Of a DNA stretch of 38,939 nucleotides, positions 17,155-25,097 are shown one piece after another. The DNA lies in assembly GCA_003140785.1 (NCBI GenBank), contig PLKY01000197.1:30360-69298 (forward strand). The letters are read 5' to 3'. Position 1 is the first letter of the stretch; each line of letters starts with the position of its first letter. This stretch comes from Acidobacteriaceae bacterium (GTDB taxonomy: Bacteria; Acidobacteriota; Terriglobia; Terriglobales; Acidobacteriaceae). The notes beneath the pieces are model-generated. The model was not told the origin of the DNA. It did not search any database and saw only the letters and a program-made list of their open reading frames with translations. The translations under genes were made by a program, and so were the position numbers.

Positions 17155-17189
17155 CTTCGCCACGCCCTTTCGGCGTGGCGAAGTTTTCT
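17155..17189 (+). terminator. Intrinsic terminator after TonB receptor 1
   Basis: A perfect 12-bp stem (CTTCGCCACGCC at 17155-17166 and its complement at 17172-17183) with loop CTTTC is followed by TTTTCT. It lies 25 bp after the receptor stop codon and 22 bp before the start of the next gene in the same direction. Confidence 0.9.
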
Positions 17190-17211
17190 GTAATGGAGAT
17201 ACACTCGACCG

Positions 17212-18426
17212 ATGATGTGCAAACGATTGAGGCTGTGTTTGGCTGTGGCTTTGTCGAGCAGCCTGGCATTTTCGGGGCTGGCACAAGCGGGCAGTGACAA
17301 GGAAGCAGCGCAGGTCGCCGCTGCCGGACAGCAAGCCCTCGCAGAGGGCCACTACGCTGAGGCTCAAGCTAACTTCCAAAGGCTGGCAAAACTCGCGCCG
17401 CAGGTCGCCGAGGTGCATGCCACGTTGGCCGCGATCTACTTTCAGCAGCGCGAATTCGAACTCGCAGTCCGGGAGGTTCGAACCGCGCAGAAGTTGAAGC
17501 CCAGCCTGCCACGGCTCGATAGCCTCCTGGGCCTTTCATTATCCGAGTTGGGCCAACTGACGGAGGCGCTGCCCTACCTTGAAAAAGGATTCAAGGATTC
17601 CTCGGACAGCGAAGGCAGGCGCATGTGCGGTCTTCAACTTCTGCGCACTTATACCGGGCTAAGCCGTGACGCTGAGGCCGTGGAGACAGCACTGGCGCTG
17701 AACAAGCTTTATCCCGACGATCCGGAAGTCCTCTATCACACCGGTCGCATCTACGGGAACTTCGCCTACGTGACTATGGAGAAACTCCACGATAAAGCGC
17801 CAAACTCGATCTGGATGCTCCAGGCGCAGGGTGAAGCCAACGAGAGCCAGAAGGATTACGACTCGGCAATCGTCGCATTCAATCATGTCCTCCTTATCGA
17901 TCCCCGGCGCCCCGGAATTCACTACCGGTTAGGCCGCGTTTACCTGGCTCGCTTTCACGAGTCGCAAAAGCCCGAGGATCAAGATGCTGCCGTCCGCGAA
18001 TTTTCGGCCGAATTGGACATCGATCCAGAGAACGGAAACGCCGGCTACGAGCTGGCAAACCTCAACGCCACGCGCGGTAAACCCGGCGATGCCATCCAGC
18101 AGTATCATGCCGTGCTGGAGCACTACCCTGACTTTGAAGAGGCGCTTGTAGGCCTGGGCGGCGTGTATCTCGAAAATCAGAAGCCGGCAGATGCAATTCC
18201 CTTGCTCGATCGTGCGACACGCTTGAAGCCGGAAGATGAAGTCGCCTGGTACAGACTGGCGCAAGCGGATCGTGCGACAGGAAACAGGGGGGGCCAGGCC
18301 AAGGCGATCGAGGCATTCACGCGCCTTCACTCCTCCACTCCCGTCACTCTCCGCAAGCCCGATGCTGACGACGCGATCACTCCCCAGCAACTCGGTCCAG
18401 ATGCAGAGACAAAAGCCCCCCAGTAA
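17212..18426 (+). CDS. Exported TPR-repeat protein 1
   Basis: A 404-residue periplasmic or secreted protein. A Sec signal peptide spans residues 1-26 (cleavage near LAQAG). The rest is tetratricopeptide repeats from about residue 30 to 370, with typical helix pairs such as ALAEGHYAEAQANFQRLAKL, DYDSAIVAFNHVLLIDP and KPADAIPLLDRATRLKP. No catalytic motif is visible, so it is probably a scaffold or adaptor. It starts only 22 bp after the terminator of TonB receptor 1 and is convergent with the isomerase gene, 40 bp away. There is little room for its own promoter, so it may depend on terminator read-through. A TACACT hexamer at 17200-17205 could alternatively be a -10 for a leaderless message. 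The start could be either of the two adjacent ATGs at 17212 and 17215. The precise partner is unknown. Confidence 0.85.
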   Translation: MMCKRLRLCLAVALSSSLAFSGLAQAGSDKEAAQVAAAGQQALAEGHYAEAQANFQRLAKLAPQVAEVHATLAAIYFQQREFELAVREVRTAQKLKPSLPRLDSLLGLSLSELGQLTEALPYLEKGFKDSSDSEGRRMCGLQLLRTYTGLSRDAEAVETALALNKLYPDDPEVLYHTGRIYGNFAYVTMEKLHDKAPNSIWMLQAQGEANESQKDYDSAIVAFNHVLLIDPRRPGIHYRLGRVYLARFHESQKPEDQDAAVREFSAELDIDPENGNAGYELANLNATRGKPGDAIQQYHAVLEHYPDFEEALVGLGGVYLENQKPADAIPLLDRATRLKPEDEVAWYRLAQADRATGNRGGQAKAIEAFTRLHSSTPVTLRKPDADDAITPQQLGPDAETKAPQ

Positions 18427-18466
18427 ATTCTTCTGGATCCCGACTTGAATGCCCGTCACTCAACCC

Positions 18467-19894
18467 TCAGCACACTTGCACAAACGGAATCTTCATCAGC
18501 CGTGCCAGCTTGCTAAGTTTTGCCGCCAGATGCCCCACTCCGACCGCACAATGATGCGCGGGGCCCTGCGCATTCCACGCCTCAACGAAACTCTTCGCGC
18601 CAATCGAAAAGCGATAATGGCTGTTCGTGTTTCCGATGCGCAGCACCTCGCCCTCCACGCTTTCGCCCTCTGCCGCCAACAGCCTGAAACCGCGCGAGGC
18701 TTCCTCGACAACGGAAAGCAGCGTCACTGGCCCATGTTTCACGCTCATCTCGACCGATAGCCCACGTCCGACTTTCCCGTGATACACCGCGAGAGGCCGA
18801 ACCTTGGTTTTGCTTTCGGCAATCGCGATGTGTCCCGGCCCGTCGTGCCCCATCAAAACGGTGTCCGCAGTCAGGTCCAGCGCGTAATATTCGGTAAACG
18901 AGCCGCCCGCTCCCAGGCAATCCATGATCTTCATCGCGAGCAGGTTTTTCACTTCGTACTCGCCTGCCACTGGAATTCCGCGCGCGGTCAGCAAGGATGT
19001 CCCCAGGATGATTGAACTCATCGTGTCTTCATTCGCCGGCACACCGCCTCCCGTGTAGTAATAGGCCAACGAATGCAAATCGTGCGCCGCTACCAACTGG
19101 TCCAGCGCAAGGGAAGTGCGCGCAGCGCGCACCTGTTCCTCATGTGAACAATCAGGCTCCACATCGAAGCAATTGATGAATTCGCTCACTCGCGCGGCTA
19201 TCTGGTCATTGCCGACCTGCTCACGCAACGCGCTCAGCTCGTCCACCTCGATATGCTCAATCTGGCAGCCAAATGTGATCGCAACTTGGGTCAGATCCGT
19301 CTGGATGTCCAGCATCCCGCTGTAATAGTGCCCCATCAGCCCAAGCCTATTCTCCGCGAGCGCCTTCTTCACGCGCGCAGCGTCGATCCACTCGCCTATC
19401 TCAGCCCACACCGCATCGTCTTGGAGCACACCGGTGACTTGATGGAACGCGATACCCGCGCGCGAAAGCACGTTGGCAATCTCCGGTACCGGGCACGCCG
19501 AGCAAAAGGCGAGCCATTCCCCGGTCATAGCCGTTCGGTTCGGCAGCCGATTGAAGGCTTCGTAGTCGATGGCAGCCTCAGGCTGCAGATTAAGAATCAG
19601 CACCGGGACCCGCGCCCGCTGCACCATTGGCAACACGGTACTCGACAGCGCATAGGTCGTGACATAGATGACCAGCAGATCTACATCGACACGACGGCAG
19701 GCATGCCCAGCCTCGCGCCCACGCTGCGGCGTATCGACCAAGCCCAAGTTTTCTACGCTCGCGCCGCACTTTTCCAACCGTGCGGCCGCCTCTCCCACAT
19801 AGGACTCCAACCGCGCGCGCAGGCCCTCAAACTGAAGCCAATAGGCGTCGAGTCCGATGCCGCACAATCCCACGCGCAGTTCTGTTTCCGGCAT
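18467..19894 (-). CDS. L-fucose/L-arabinose isomerase family protein
   Basis: A 475-residue cytoplasmic enzyme of the L-fucose/L-arabinose isomerase structural family. Recognisable features are the N-terminal Rossmann-like domain with an RVGLCGIGLDAYW start, GLMGHYYSGMLDIQTDL in the middle domain, AGEYEVKNLLAMKIMDCLG carrying a likely metal-ligand Glu, and GHDGPGHIAIAESK with a likely ligand His in the C-terminal part. It is shorter and more divergent than classic AraA (about 500) or FucI (about 590), so the sugar is uncertain: L-arabinose, L-fucose or a rarer aldose are all possible. The start is ATG 19894, with GGGAGGGA just upstream. It is the third gene of the GH106-GH39-isomerase operon, 28 bp after GH39. 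That placement suggests it acts on a sugar released by those hydrolases. Confidence 0.82.
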   Translation of the reverse strand: MPETELRVGLCGIGLDAYWLQFEGLRARLESYVGEAAARLEKCGASVENLGLVDTPQRGREAGHACRRVDVDLLVIYVTTYALSSTVLPMVQRARVPVLILNLQPEAAIDYEAFNRLPNRTAMTGEWLAFCSACPVPEIANVLSRAGIAFHQVTGVLQDDAVWAEIGEWIDAARVKKALAENRLGLMGHYYSGMLDIQTDLTQVAITFGCQIEHIEVDELSALREQVGNDQIAARVSEFINCFDVEPDCSHEEQVRAARTSLALDQLVAAHDLHSLAYYYTGGGVPANEDTMSSIILGTSLLTARGIPVAGEYEVKNLLAMKIMDCLGAGGSFTEYYALDLTADTVLMGHDGPGHIAIAESKTKVRPLAVYHGKVGRGLSVEMSVKHGPVTLLSVVEEASRGFRLLAAEGESVEGEVLRIGNTNSHYRFSIGAKSFVEAWNAQGPAHHCAVGVGHLAAKLSKLARLMKIPFVQVC

Positions 19895-19922
19895 CTATCC
19901 CTCCCGCTTGGATCTTAGCCAG

Positions 19923-21461
19923 CTATGGGAGGCTGAGAACGGTTACGGCGAAAGGCGCAAGTTTCAACTCGGCGCTATCTACCTTTCCAGCACGCGGTTG
20001 GTCATCGCCCGTTTCCTCATCAACCGTCAACGAAGTGGCATTTTGCAAATCCGAGCTGAGCGTGACCGTCTTTTCCGAATTAGTTTTGTTCACCAGCAAT
20101 ACCTTCTTGCCCTGCGGGGTAAGAAAGCCCTGCGCCATCACACCCGACGAGTCCGGACCTTTGCCCGGCTTAGCTGCGACCAGTTTATCCCCGGCATGAA
20201 AGCTATCCTTGATCAGCTTCAGAACCCAATAGCGCGCATTTGGTTTCCCGTTGTTATAGTCGATCATCGATACGCTTGGGAACTGCGAAGGATAACCTAC
20301 CAATTGCGATTCCCCAATTACATCCACGCCCAGCTTCGACAGCTCTACAAACAAATATCCGTAGAGCGCCCCAGCCGCATTCCAATACCGATGCGGAATA
20401 TGATCGGGCATCGGCTTCGATGCGGCAATTTCCAGCCCATCCGTCGGAAGAATCACGCCGAGTTCATCGGTATCAATTTTCGTCTGCGGCGACAAACGAT
20501 CGCGAATCGCAAGAATGTAGCGCGTCGTGGCCAGAAATCCTTCGGCCTGGTTAAAGAAAGTGTGCTGCCAGCCATCGAGAGATTCGTCCATCGCCGGTGT
20601 CGCGTAAAAGTGAAACGAGATGTAGTCCAGAGGAATGCCGGGCTTGTGATTTTTCGAATCGAGAAAATATTCGAATTGCTTCGGATTGTTCCCCGGAGCA
20701 GCCAGCGCAATTCCGATGAACTTCGTCTCCGGATTTACCTTGTGAATTCCTTCGACGATCGCGTCGTAACGCTTCGCGTAGTCTTCGGGAGTGGTGCTGT
20801 GTTCAAAATCAATTTCATTCAGCACCTCCCAATACGGAAACCTATAGTGGTTGCCCGACTCATGCCGCTTTCCGTTCTCATCCGTGAATCCGCCTTTCGT
20901 GTACCAACTCACAAGGCGGCCAAAATAATCGCCCAGCTCTTTGCCGCTCGGGTCGCGGAGCACCGTTCCCTTGGTGTAATCCCAAAACACCTGGTTTGGA
21001 TCATCGGGATATTTCACCGGCTTATCGGTCTTGAACATCCATGCGGGAATCGTGCTGAAGTTGATGATTGTTGAGTGACCCTCCGTCGCCGCCAGAAAGT
21101 CCTTCGTCACCGGATCGATATATCTGAAATCCCACGAAGTCTTGTCCTTCTTCGGCGGCTCCAATTCCGCCACCGCAATCCTGGGATACGGAAGCCACGG
21201 CACGTAGCGCACGTAGTCCGCTCCCAGCGCTTTCAGTGCGGAGAAAGAGCCATCGTGAATCGGCGATCCAGGATTGAGCATCGGATTGGTCACAACTTGC
21301 AGCGTCGGCGTTGACTTCGACACAATCACCGTTTTGTCCCAATCGATGTCGACTTTGATTGGTACCACTTGAGCGTTCAGGCGCCACCCGCCCACCATCG
21401 CCGTCAGGCAAAATGCGAAAGCTCGAGCAATCCCGAAGCAGCGAACAGTGAACTGATTCAC
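19923..21461 (-). CDS. Secreted GH39-like glycoside hydrolase
   Basis: A 512-residue exported hydrolase of clan GH-A. A signal peptide is present (first 31 residues, ending near LNAQ). The acid/base Glu216 lies in WEVLNEID and the probable nucleophile Glu333 in DTDELGV. The 117-residue gap between them matches what I recall for GH39 beta-xylosidases (Glu160 and Glu277), which supports the family call. A small C-terminal beta domain follows. I chose GTG 21461 because GGAGGTGA ends three bases before it; a longer GTG start at 21506 would overlap the GH106 gene. It is the second gene of the operon, 28 bp after GH106. GH39 members cleave beta-xylosides, alpha-L-iduronides or arabino-type linkages, so the bond is not defined. 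Confidence 0.8.
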   Translation of the reverse strand: MNQFTVRCFGIARAFAFCLTAMVGGWRLNAQVVPIKVDIDWDKTVIVSKSTPTLQVVTNPMLNPGSPIHDGSFSALKALGADYVRYVPWLPYPRIAVAELEPPKKDKTSWDFRYIDPVTKDFLAATEGHSTIINFSTIPAWMFKTDKPVKYPDDPNQVFWDYTKGTVLRDPSGKELGDYFGRLVSWYTKGGFTDENGKRHESGNHYRFPYWEVLNEIDFEHSTTPEDYAKRYDAIVEGIHKVNPETKFIGIALAAPGNNPKQFEYFLDSKNHKPGIPLDYISFHFYATPAMDESLDGWQHTFFNQAEGFLATTRYILAIRDRLSPQTKIDTDELGVILPTDGLEIAASKPMPDHIPHRYWNAAGALYGYLFVELSKLGVDVIGESQLVGYPSQFPSVSMIDYNNGKPNARYWVLKLIKDSFHAGDKLVAAKPGKGPDSSGVMAQGFLTPQGKKVLLVNKTNSEKTVTLSSDLQNATSLTVDEETGDDQPRAGKVDSAELKLAPFAVTVLSLP

Positions 21462-21489
21462 ACTCACCTCCGAGCGAACGAACTGCGGA

Positions 21490-24400
21490 TCAATTCTTGC
21501 TCTCACGCACCACGGCGACAGGTCCCAACAGGCCCGATGGAAGCAGCGGCGAGTTTACTTTGTACGGTTTCACATCGGCGAAAGTATACTTTGTCGCGCC
21601 CGGCTGTTCGTCCCCAATGAGTCGATTGACCCACGCGTTGACCACCTTCACGCTGACCTCGTTCGCACCCGGCTTCAGTGCCGCTGTTGCGTCCACACGA
21701 TATGGAGCGTGCCACACGACCCCAAGGCTTTTTCCGTTGACCGTCACTTCGGCTAGGTTCTTCACATCGCCAAGATCGATCCACAGATGCGAGCCTTTCG
21801 CAAACCAGTCGGCAGATGCTTGAATCGTATTTGTGTAAGTGCCCTCACCCGAAAAATACTTGATGCCCGGATCTGCGCTTTCGCTCCAAGAGACAAGTGC
21901 GTTCAGTGTCGCGGATTCCGGTGCGCCGCGGCCTGGCTGGAAATTTACCTTCCACGGTCCGCCCACCTCTGCCAGCTTTGACTCCCTGATCTGGGACAGT
22001 TCACGCGAAGTTTCGGTCGTTGCCTTGCGGAAAACAACAAACACCGTTCCCCAAGGCTCCAGATGCAGCGGCACAGTCGTTCGACCGTCCGCGATCTTGT
22101 ACGACACGGGCCTGGTTGTGCCCGTTTCCGCATACCAAAGTTCCGGCGCCTTGCCGCTCACGCGGAAAGTAGCCTCTGTAGTCGTCTCATGATCGCCGCG
22201 GTTGTCGACAAAATAGAGATCGGCGCTTGCAAGTTTGCGATGCAGAAACTCGAGGCGCGTGTCAGACTCCGGCTTCGTGTAGTCAAAGTCGGGCGCCACA
22301 TTCAACTGCTTGAAGACCTGTCCCAGGTCTTGGCCCGCATACACCGTACCGTTGCCCACCTTATGCGTTCCGCTCCCGTCTCCGAATAACTCATCATTCA
22401 ATTTGCGAAACTCCGCCTGGTCGTCGGAAAGGCTCGGATCGTCGCTCGGCTTGGGCCCAGCAACAACCGCACCGTTTTCGACCAGTTGATGAATCGCGCG
22501 CAGCACCGGCAGCGACATATGTCCGCTGTAAGAATCGAGGCCGAGCACGCGATAACTCATGCCGCTCTTCGTCGAAATGCGTCCATTCGAGGCAGTCAAT
22601 TCGTGAATCAGTGCATCTGCATTCACATAGTCAAATCCGTAACCCGCGGGCACATCAGGCGACTTATTGGCAAAGATCGCAGTGAGGTTCGAGTCTTCGC
22701 CATAGAAGTAGATCAGGTCCGCACCAAAATGTCCCTGCTGCAGCATGAAGCTGGTGCGCGCGAGATAGTCGATCCAGGGTCGCGCTTCGGCGGCCCACGT
22801 TTCGTTGCGGTTAAACCACTGTCCGAACGGTCCCAGGGTAAGGCCCGGCGCTTTGTCGATCAGCGGTTGATGCGCCGACTCATGAATCGCGAACCGGTTG
22901 ATGCCGTTCAAGAACTCCTGATCGGCCGTCGGCTTCAATGTCGCCGGAGACCAAGCCCACGGCGCAGCCGCCGCTGTCATCGATTCTGCAGCCGCCAGAT
23001 TTTGTCCGTAAATATGCGCCACCGACGCCGATTCGCGATCGTCCGCGTTGTACCCGAACTGCTCCTTGTTGACTCCCGGCGTCTGCGTCCACATCGCGCT
23101 CATGGGCACTTCGTTGAACTTCTTCACTTCCATCCCATCGGCCACAAACGCGCGTCCGCTTTCGTGCGACTCGCCGTAGTGCCCCATGTTCCACTCGTGC
23201 AGAGTTTCCTCCAACTGCCCATAGTGCTCATCCGCGATAAGGTCACCTATGGTCTTGCGAAAATCCCACAAGAATCTGTCGCTCGCTTCGGCGCTGTCGA
23301 CCACCTGCCCCGCAAGCACCGGCATCCACGGCACTGGATCATACCCACGCCGCTTTTTGAATTGCTCGATCATGTGATCGGTCCAGTTTTGCGATCCGGC
23401 CTCCCAGCTGTCGTTGATCACATAGCGAATGCCCCGTTTGCCCATGAAGTCAGCGCCAACCGTCTCCTTGTAGCTGTCAAGATATTTCTCCATGTATTGC
23501 TTTACAAATCTTCTATCGAGCTTGTCGACTTCGAGGCCGGTCGCCTCCGCCGTTGCCGGATGGTTGGTAATTCCAAGCAGCGAGTAGCCGAAACGCAGAA
23601 TCACCCAATCGCCAGCTGGCGGTGTCCAGGCGAGTGTGCCATCGGGCTGCATCTTCGCGGTAAGGTCGATCACATCCGCCTTGGCCACAACCTCATTCGC
23701 ACCGGACGCAGGCGTTGCGGAGCCATAGAGATCTCCCTCGGGAACAAACGCGGCCTTCTCCTCGAAATGGTTCACGCGTGCACCGGGGTGGAGCACCAGC
23801 TCGGCAACTTCATACTCGGTCGGAGTCGGAGGGAGCTTGATCCCCAGCGACGCCGGATCGATTCCCGCAGCCCAGGCAGGAATGGGAGGAGGCGGCGTCC
23901 TCTTGAATGTGACGCGAAAATATTTCGCCGTGACGGCCGAAAACGAAATCGTGTGTTCCGGAGCGTTTCCTCCACTCAGTTTGGCTACTAATCGGAAATT
24001 CTGTCCGTCGTCGCTCGCCTCAAGATTTTTCTCAGGAGCCGCCATTCCGGCCACCATGGCCGCAATCCAATTAGGATCCTTGGTGACAAATGTGATGGCG
24101 CGAATCGCTTGCGGCCCAGGAAATTCGTATTGAATCCAGGAAACCTCGCCAACCTCGGGAATCGGAATTCCGGTCGTCTTTTCCAGGTCTCCATCCGCCA
24201 GCATTGCAAAATCCGGCGACCCACCGCTCGCCGTCATCTTCGGGTGCAGCGATTCGAGAGACACATCGCTCGACGCGCGTCGATAGGCAACGACTGCTGA
24301 ATCGCTATAAAACTGCGGTACAGGTTTCGCGTTGCCCGGCCCTGCCAATGCGTCGCGAACGGACAGATTCTGGAATGCTCCAGTATTGGATGGTGGGTGC

Positions 24401-24882
24401 GCGAGAACGCCGTGGAACGGCTTGCCGTCTTGGACAACGGTTTCGCTCCATACATACTTCTTCATGCCTTCGGAAGCCGGCACCCACGGCCCGCCCGATT
24501 CGCTCCAGCCCGGCGAACCGGCGATCGCCTCTTCCATTCCCAGTTGGTCCGCCAGCGTCGTTGCGTATTTGAATGCGTCCTTCCACTCCGGCGTCATGTA
24601 CGCGAGCCGATGGTCGACGACTTGCGGTGTCGAAAGCGCCGCATCGAAATTCTGAAAGCCACCAATGCCAGACCGATGCATCCACTCGAGGTCGAGTTTG
24701 ATTCCTTCCTTGGTGATGTTCCCATTCATCCAGTGCCACCACACTCTCGGCCTTGCACTTTCCGGCGGATTCTCAAAGCCGCTCCATAATGAATCCACCG
24801 CCGCCTGGCCCCACGCAGCGATCGTTCCCGGAACCAAAAGCACCACCGCAATCGGAATCAGTCTCTTCCAGACGTTACCCAT
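21490..24882 (-). CDS. Secreted alpha-L-rhamnosidase, GH106
   Basis: A 1,130-residue exported enzyme of family GH106, whose characterised members remove alpha-L-rhamnose, for example from rhamnogalacturonan II. A Sec signal peptide spans about 1-25. The GH106 start motif PRVWWHWMNGNITKEG follows at about residue 45, and the barrel includes NDSWEAGSQNWTD (Glu494) and GHYGESHESGR (Glu571 and Glu574), candidates for the catalytic acid and base. A C-terminal beta-sandwich (LWIDLGDVKNLAEVTVNGK) resembles GH2-type sugar-binding domains. ATG 24882 is preferred because GAGGA lies eight bases upstream and gives a clean signal peptide; an upstream in-frame start at 24963 adds a charged tail. It is the first gene of the operon, with a near-consensus promoter at 24999-25027. 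It complements the GH78 enzyme in region 2. Confidence 0.92.
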   Translation of the reverse strand: MGNVWKRLIPIAVVLLVPGTIAAWGQAAVDSLWSGFENPPESARPRVWWHWMNGNITKEGIKLDLEWMHRSGIGGFQNFDAALSTPQVVDHRLAYMTPEWKDAFKYATTLADQLGMEEAIAGSPGWSESGGPWVPASEGMKKYVWSETVVQDGKPFHGVLAHPPSNTGAFQNLSVRDALAGPGNAKPVPQFYSDSAVVAYRRASSDVSLESLHPKMTASGGSPDFAMLADGDLEKTTGIPIPEVGEVSWIQYEFPGPQAIRAITFVTKDPNWIAAMVAGMAAPEKNLEASDDGQNFRLVAKLSGGNAPEHTISFSAVTAKYFRVTFKRTPPPPIPAWAAGIDPASLGIKLPPTPTEYEVAELVLHPGARVNHFEEKAAFVPEGDLYGSATPASGANEVVAKADVIDLTAKMQPDGTLAWTPPAGDWVILRFGYSLLGITNHPATAEATGLEVDKLDRRFVKQYMEKYLDSYKETVGADFMGKRGIRYVINDSWEAGSQNWTDHMIEQFKKRRGYDPVPWMPVLAGQVVDSAEASDRFLWDFRKTIGDLIADEHYGQLEETLHEWNMGHYGESHESGRAFVADGMEVKKFNEVPMSAMWTQTPGVNKEQFGYNADDRESASVAHIYGQNLAAAESMTAAAAPWAWSPATLKPTADQEFLNGINRFAIHESAHQPLIDKAPGLTLGPFGQWFNRNETWAAEARPWIDYLARTSFMLQQGHFGADLIYFYGEDSNLTAIFANKSPDVPAGYGFDYVNADALIHELTASNGRISTKSGMSYRVLGLDSYSGHMSLPVLRAIHQLVENGAVVAGPKPSDDPSLSDDQAEFRKLNDELFGDGSGTHKVGNGTVYAGQDLGQVFKQLNVAPDFDYTKPESDTRLEFLHRKLASADLYFVDNRGDHETTTEATFRVSGKAPELWYAETGTTRPVSYKIADGRTTVPLHLEPWGTVFVVFRKATTETSRELSQIRESKLAEVGGPWKVNFQPGRGAPESATLNALVSWSESADPGIKYFSGEGTYTNTIQASADWFAKGSHLWIDLGDVKNLAEVTVNGKSLGVVWHAPYRVDATAALKPGANEVSVKVVNAWVNRLIGDEQPGATKYTFADVKPYKVNSPLLPSGLLGPVAVVRESKN

Positions 24883-24998
24883 GTCGCTATCCTCGCCTCG
24901 CATTTGATCGGAGTTCCCATCCCTACGCAAAACAAATCGGGGATTCAGCACGGGCTCGTTCAACGAAGCATCCGCGCCATCGGAACAGGAACGTGCGA

Positions 24999-25027
24999 AA
25001 TATATGGGTCTATGGCGGCAGTGTCAA
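24999..25027 (-). promoter_or_regulatory. Strong promoter of the GH106-GH39-isomerase operon
   Basis: On the - strand, TTGACA (complement of 25022-25027), a 17-bp spacer and TATATT (complement of 24999-25004). This is the best promoter match in the window, about 110 nt upstream of ATG 24882. Confidence 0.7.
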
Positions 25028-25029
25028 GT

Positions 25030-25046
25030 GGAATAAATAATTTTCC
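25030..25046. promoter_or_regulatory. Imperfect GGAA/TTCC inverted repeat upstream of the GH106 promoter
   Basis: GGAA, a 9-bp AT-rich centre and TTCC lie immediately upstream of the -35 of the GH106 promoter. The outer arms and position recall the palindrome at the rhaI promoter (GGAA-N4-TTCC core), but the spacing differs, so a shared regulator is only a possibility. Nothing else was seen in the 215-bp gap at 24883-25097. Confidence 0.25.
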
Positions 25047-25097
25047 TATTGAAACTTTCTCCCGTCTGCCCGCGTTTCGTTCTTCCGCTCGATCCAT

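Noticed and set aside
18427-18466. Possible bidirectional terminator between TPR protein 1 and the isomerase gene
   Set aside because: No stable hairpin with a U-tract found in the 40-bp convergent gap.
19857-21074. A 405-codon open frame antisense to GH39 and the isomerase start
   Set aside because: Runs across two real genes on the other strand and shows no domain; explained by codon bias of the sense genes.
22486-23991. A 501-codon open frame antisense to the GH106 gene
   Set aside because: Shadow frame of a strongly supported GH106 gene; no recognisable domain and very high Arg/His content.
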